A stretch of 64,000 nt of DNA from Prevotella sp. Its GTDB lineage: Bacteria > Bacteroidota > Bacteroidia > Bacteroidales > Bacteroidaceae. The stretch lies in the NCBI GenBank assembly GCA_017469955.1, contig JAFUFJ010000004.1:124001-188000 (forward strand). Reading direction: 5' to 3'. This document shows positions 61,451-64,000 of this stretch, in pieces. The notes under the pieces were generated by a model. That model ran no database searches, was not told the origin of the DNA, and worked only from the letters and a program-made list of their open reading frames with translations. How positions within the stretch are numbered: the first letter of the stretch is position 1; the number at the start of each line of letters is the position of its first letter. Made by a program: the position numbers and the translations under genes.

Positions 61451-62608
61451 ATGAAAATAGGGTTTGACGCCAAACGAATCGTAAGAAACAGCACCGGCCT
61501 TGGCAGCTATAGCCGCACGCTTGTCAATGCTCTCTCGGCCATCAACACCGAGCATCAGCTGCTGCTCTATGCCCCCGACGAGGGAGAACCGCACCTGCGA
61601 CAGCAGATAGAGCTGCGTCCCGGTGTTGAGTTTGCCTACCCTTCACGTCCGCTTCCCTTGAAAGGAAAGCTCGGCTTTGCTGCCTACTGGCGCAGCAAAG
61701 GCATCGTGAACGACCTGAGAAACGACCGCGTCGACCTCTACCACGGGCTGTCGGGCGAGCTGCCGAAAGGCCTGAAGAAGGCGGGCATCCGCAGCATCGT
61801 CACCATCCACGACCTCATTTTCCTGCGCCATCCCGAGTATTACCACTGGTGGGACGTGATGCTTTACAAGAAGAAGTTCTACCAGACCCTGCGTGAAGCC
61901 GACCACATCATTGCCATCAGCGAATGCACCAAGCGCGACATTCTCTACTATGCCCGCCGGAAAGGCATCGACATTCCCGACAAACAGATCAGCATCGTCT
62001 ACCAGAGTTGTGGCACTCGCTTCGCACATCGAGTGGACGAAAACCGCCTGCAGTCTGTCCATGCCGAATATGATCTGCCACGCCGCTACCTGTTAAGCGT
62101 GGGAACTATCGAGGAGCGCAAGAACATTTTACTGGCCGTCAAAGCCCTGAAACACCTGCCCGACGACCTCTCTTTAGTGGTTGTCGGACGGTCTACCAAG
62201 TATGCAACCATGGTCCGGCGCTATGCGAAAGAGCACGGTCTCGATGCCAGATTGCGCTTCTTGCACGGCGTACCCAACGACGATCTTCCCGCCATCTACC
62301 AGATGGGCGAGGCATTTGTCTATCCCTCGCGCTACGAAGGCTTCGGCATTCCCATCATCGAAGCCATCCAGAGCGGACTGCCAGTCATAGCTGCCACCGG
62401 CTCATGCCTTGAGGAAGCCGGCGGTCCGGCCAGCCTTTATGTCGGGCCAGACGACGAAAAGTCGATGGCAAAGGCCGTCATTCAAGCCGTCAGCGAACGG
62501 CAGATGCGCGTCAAAGAGAGCCGCGACTACGTGCGCAGGTTTGAGAACAGCGACGTGGCACGGCAAGTGATGTCGCTCTATCAGCAAACCGTTTCCGCCC
62601 GTTCCTAA
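61451..62608 (+). CDS. Family 4 glycosyltransferase
   Basis: 385 residues, GT-B fold. MKIGFDAKRIVRNSTGLGSYSR opens the acceptor domain (split at the glycine turn); LLSVGTIEERKN and the EX7E motif in RYEGFGIPIIEAIQSGLPV (about 297-305) mark the donor domain. GT4 enzymes are retaining and use nucleotide or lipid sugars. It is cytosolic and coupled to the acyltransferase gene, so it may glycosylate a lipid or surface glycan; the sugar is unknown. Confidence 0.93.
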   Translation: MKIGFDAKRIVRNSTGLGSYSRTLVNALSAINTEHQLLLYAPDEGEPHLRQQIELRPGVEFAYPSRPLPLKGKLGFAAYWRSKGIVNDLRNDRVDLYHGLSGELPKGLKKAGIRSIVTIHDLIFLRHPEYYHWWDVMLYKKKFYQTLREADHIIAISECTKRDILYYARRKGIDIPDKQISIVYQSCGTRFAHRVDENRLQSVHAEYDLPRRYLLSVGTIEERKNILLAVKALKHLPDDLSLVVVGRSTKYATMVRRYAKEHGLDARLRFLHGVPNDDLPAIYQMGEAFVYPSRYEGFGIPIIEAIQSGLPVIAATGSCLEEAGGPASLYVGPDDEKSMAKAVIQAVSERQMRVKESRDYVRRFENSDVARQVMSLYQQTVSARS

Positions 62609-62687
62609 CCCTTTTCAGCCTGCGAAAGCTGCCGCTCAACGACCTGAACGGCCCCACTTCTCGGCATGAAGCGTCATGATTTTTCAT

Positions 62688-62750
62688 GCAAAACATCATC
62701 TTTTGCTCGGCAATACATCATCTTTTGCCGAGGAAAACATCATCTTTTGC
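62688..62750. repeat. 22-bp periodic array, family 2 (copy 4)
   Basis: Three units start at 62688, 62710 and 62732: GCAAAACATCATCTTTTGC, GCAATACATCATCTTTTGC and GGAAAACATCATCTTTTGC, with linkers TCG and CGA. A degenerate fourth unit may precede it at 62666. It lies between convergent genes. Confidence 0.87.
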
Positions 62751-62868
62751 TCCGCCATCTCTTAGGGAAGACGACAAGAAAAACAGTCAGAAAGGCTGGA
62801 AAAGGCCACCGCTCTGCCAATGTTTCCAATCGGAAACGCCGGCGAGAGGAGGGCGGAGCGGGGCAGTA

Positions 62869-63987
62869 TTAGACGTCTTCCCCTGCCGAAAGGATGTCAA
62901 GATAGTAGGCCATGTAGGCGTCTGCGGCCTTGTCCCATGAGAAAAGCGAGGCTTGACGTTCGAGCGTTCTCACCCGTTCTTCTTTGTTTTCAGCATAGTC
63001 GGCGATGCCTTTCCGATAGACTTCGGCCATGCTTTCGGCCGAGAGTTCGTCGAAATAGCAGGCTGCGCGGCCCCCTACCTCGGGCAGGGAGGTGAGCCTT
63101 GAGATGAACACCGGCTTGCCATAGCTCATAGCTTCCACAACAGGCAGGCCGAAACCCTCGCTCAATGACGGGAAGAAGAAGGCCTTGCAGTGGGCATAGA
63201 GCCATGTCTTCTCGCCCTCACTGACCACGCCCAAGAGCCTGACATTCGTGAGATGGTGGCGGTCTGTCAGCCTCTCCAGCGTCTCGATGCTGCCCTTCTC
63301 GCCCTTCCCGGCTATGTAGAGCCGTTCGTCGGGCAGGTATCTCATCATCTCTACCAGCAGGTGTGCGTTCTTCTTCCGGCCCAGCCCTGACATGTGAAAC
63401 AGGAAGTTCTCCTCGCCTTCCCATTCGCTTCTGCACGACTCTTGTACGTTGTTGTCGCCGCGTTTGGTCACTCCGTTGACAATCACCCTTGAGGGTTGAC
63501 CTACTGAGAAGTAGGCTTTCACGTCGTCGGCCGTGAACTGTGAGATGAACGAAAGGTGGGTAGCTGTGTCTAAAGAGTGCTGCATCCGGCGCATCCGCTT
63601 CAGGAAAGCCTGCTTCGAAAGGCCGTTATGCACGAAATTGATGTCGTGGATGGTCACCAGAGTGGCCGGTGAAAGCCGGTAGGAAAGCTTTGGCAACTGC
63701 TGCATCCAGTGGGTCAAAGCAGCCTCGGGAAGGAAGGTTTTCGAGAGTGCTTTCAGCCACTTGTGGCGCAGGACGAACAGTCGGAAGCGGGTCAAGGCCA
63801 CGTATTCCACCTCGCCTCCGTAGCGTCCTACGTGCTGCGGAGGCACCATCATCCAGAGCTTCACACCGTGTTCTTCGCGCAACAGCCGAGCCTTCCCGGC
63901 CATCCGCGTGGCCAATTGGTGCTGAAACTCTCCCAAACCCACATAAGGTTTGCGTATGTCGTAGAGATAGACGAGCAGGTTCTTCAC
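62869..63987 (-). CDS. Glycosyltransferase (GT-B fold, group 1)
   Basis: 372 residues if it starts at the GTG at 63987; the frame stays open to the window edge, so an upstream start is possible. The donor domain has FHMSGLGRKKNAHLLVE and the EX7E motif in LSEGFGLPVVEAMSYGKPV. The N-terminal half (YLYDIRKPYVGLGEFQHQL, LVTIHDINFVHNGLS) is the acceptor domain. It is transcribed toward the 61451 gene and is probably part of a neighbouring glycan cluster beyond the window. Confidence 0.9.
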   Translation of the reverse strand: MKNLLVYLYDIRKPYVGLGEFQHQLATRMAGKARLLREEHGVKLWMMVPPQHVGRYGGEVEYVALTRFRLFVLRHKWLKALSKTFLPEAALTHWMQQLPKLSYRLSPATLVTIHDINFVHNGLSKQAFLKRMRRMQHSLDTATHLSFISQFTADDVKAYFSVGQPSRVIVNGVTKRGDNNVQESCRSEWEGEENFLFHMSGLGRKKNAHLLVEMMRYLPDERLYIAGKGEKGSIETLERLTDRHHLTNVRLLGVVSEGEKTWLYAHCKAFFFPSLSEGFGLPVVEAMSYGKPVFISRLTSLPEVGGRAACYFDELSAESMAEVYRKGIADYAENKEERVRTLERQASLFSWDKAADAYMAYYLDILSAGEDV

Positions 63988-64000
63988 GCTTGATAGTCGG

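Overview
The window looks like chromosomal DNA of a Bacteroidota bacterium, most likely Prevotella or a close relative. The signs are: TAnnTTTG promoter boxes with TTTG about 19-20 bases upstream and no clear Shine-Dalgarno sites; a fused SecDF; the hemD-rnpA-yidD-tyrS block with a DUF4271 gene; secreted proteins ending in the Prevotella-style C-terminus (NxxGQRx...GKKxIIK); PspC-PadR and DUF4421 genes. The species cannot be fixed from the sequence alone.

Layout. 1-9.3 kb: a fructan-degradation locus with two GH32 fructosidases, each followed by a secreted seven-repeat FG-GAP propeller protein, then an SGNH hydrolase. 9.5-15.2 kb: HU, a rhomboid protease, an EEP-family hydrolase and SecDF. 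15.4-22.2 kb: an ADP-ribosylglycohydrolase, tRNA-Arg(CCT), metK, DUF4271, hemD, rnpA, yidD, tyrS. 22.8-34.6 kb: a secreted propeller-like protein, flotillin, a PAP2 lipid enzyme with an NAD-dependent epimerase, RNase R, pncB, a CoA-transferase and a SpoU methyltransferase. 34.6-44 kb: an unassigned secreted hydrolase, sufE, an ECF sigma/anti-sigma operon, PspC-PadR and a U32 peptidase. 44-56.2 kb: a DUF4421 protein, a large CotH/lamin-tail protein, hemolysin III, cysS, pyrE, an SRPBCC protein, a cysteine-rich lipoprotein, a TolB-like protein and a serine-type sulfatase. 56.5-64 kb: an envelope cluster with an ABC exporter, an LtaS-like transferase, an acyltransferase and two glycosyltransferases.

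The most unusual content is between the genes. Four families of intergenic repeats, unrelated in sequence, share an exact 22-bp period. Family 1 occurs seven times as 105-bp arrays of five units (AGAA-N9-TTCT-N5) with fixed ends AGAAAGCT/AGCTTTCT; one copy is inverted relative to an otherwise conserved flank. Family 2 occurs four times as 3-4 units of GCAAAACATCATCTTTTGC plus 3 bases. Family 3 is a promoter-bearing repeat with tandem TAACTTTG boxes exactly 88 or 66 bp apart, upstream of tRNA-Arg, metK, a CoA-transferase, sufE, cysS and pyrE; the gene-proximal box is always intact and the distal boxes are mostly decayed. Family 4 (GTATG-N3-CATAC-N9) occurs twice. I know of no described element that unites these, so they are the main candidates for an undescribed system.
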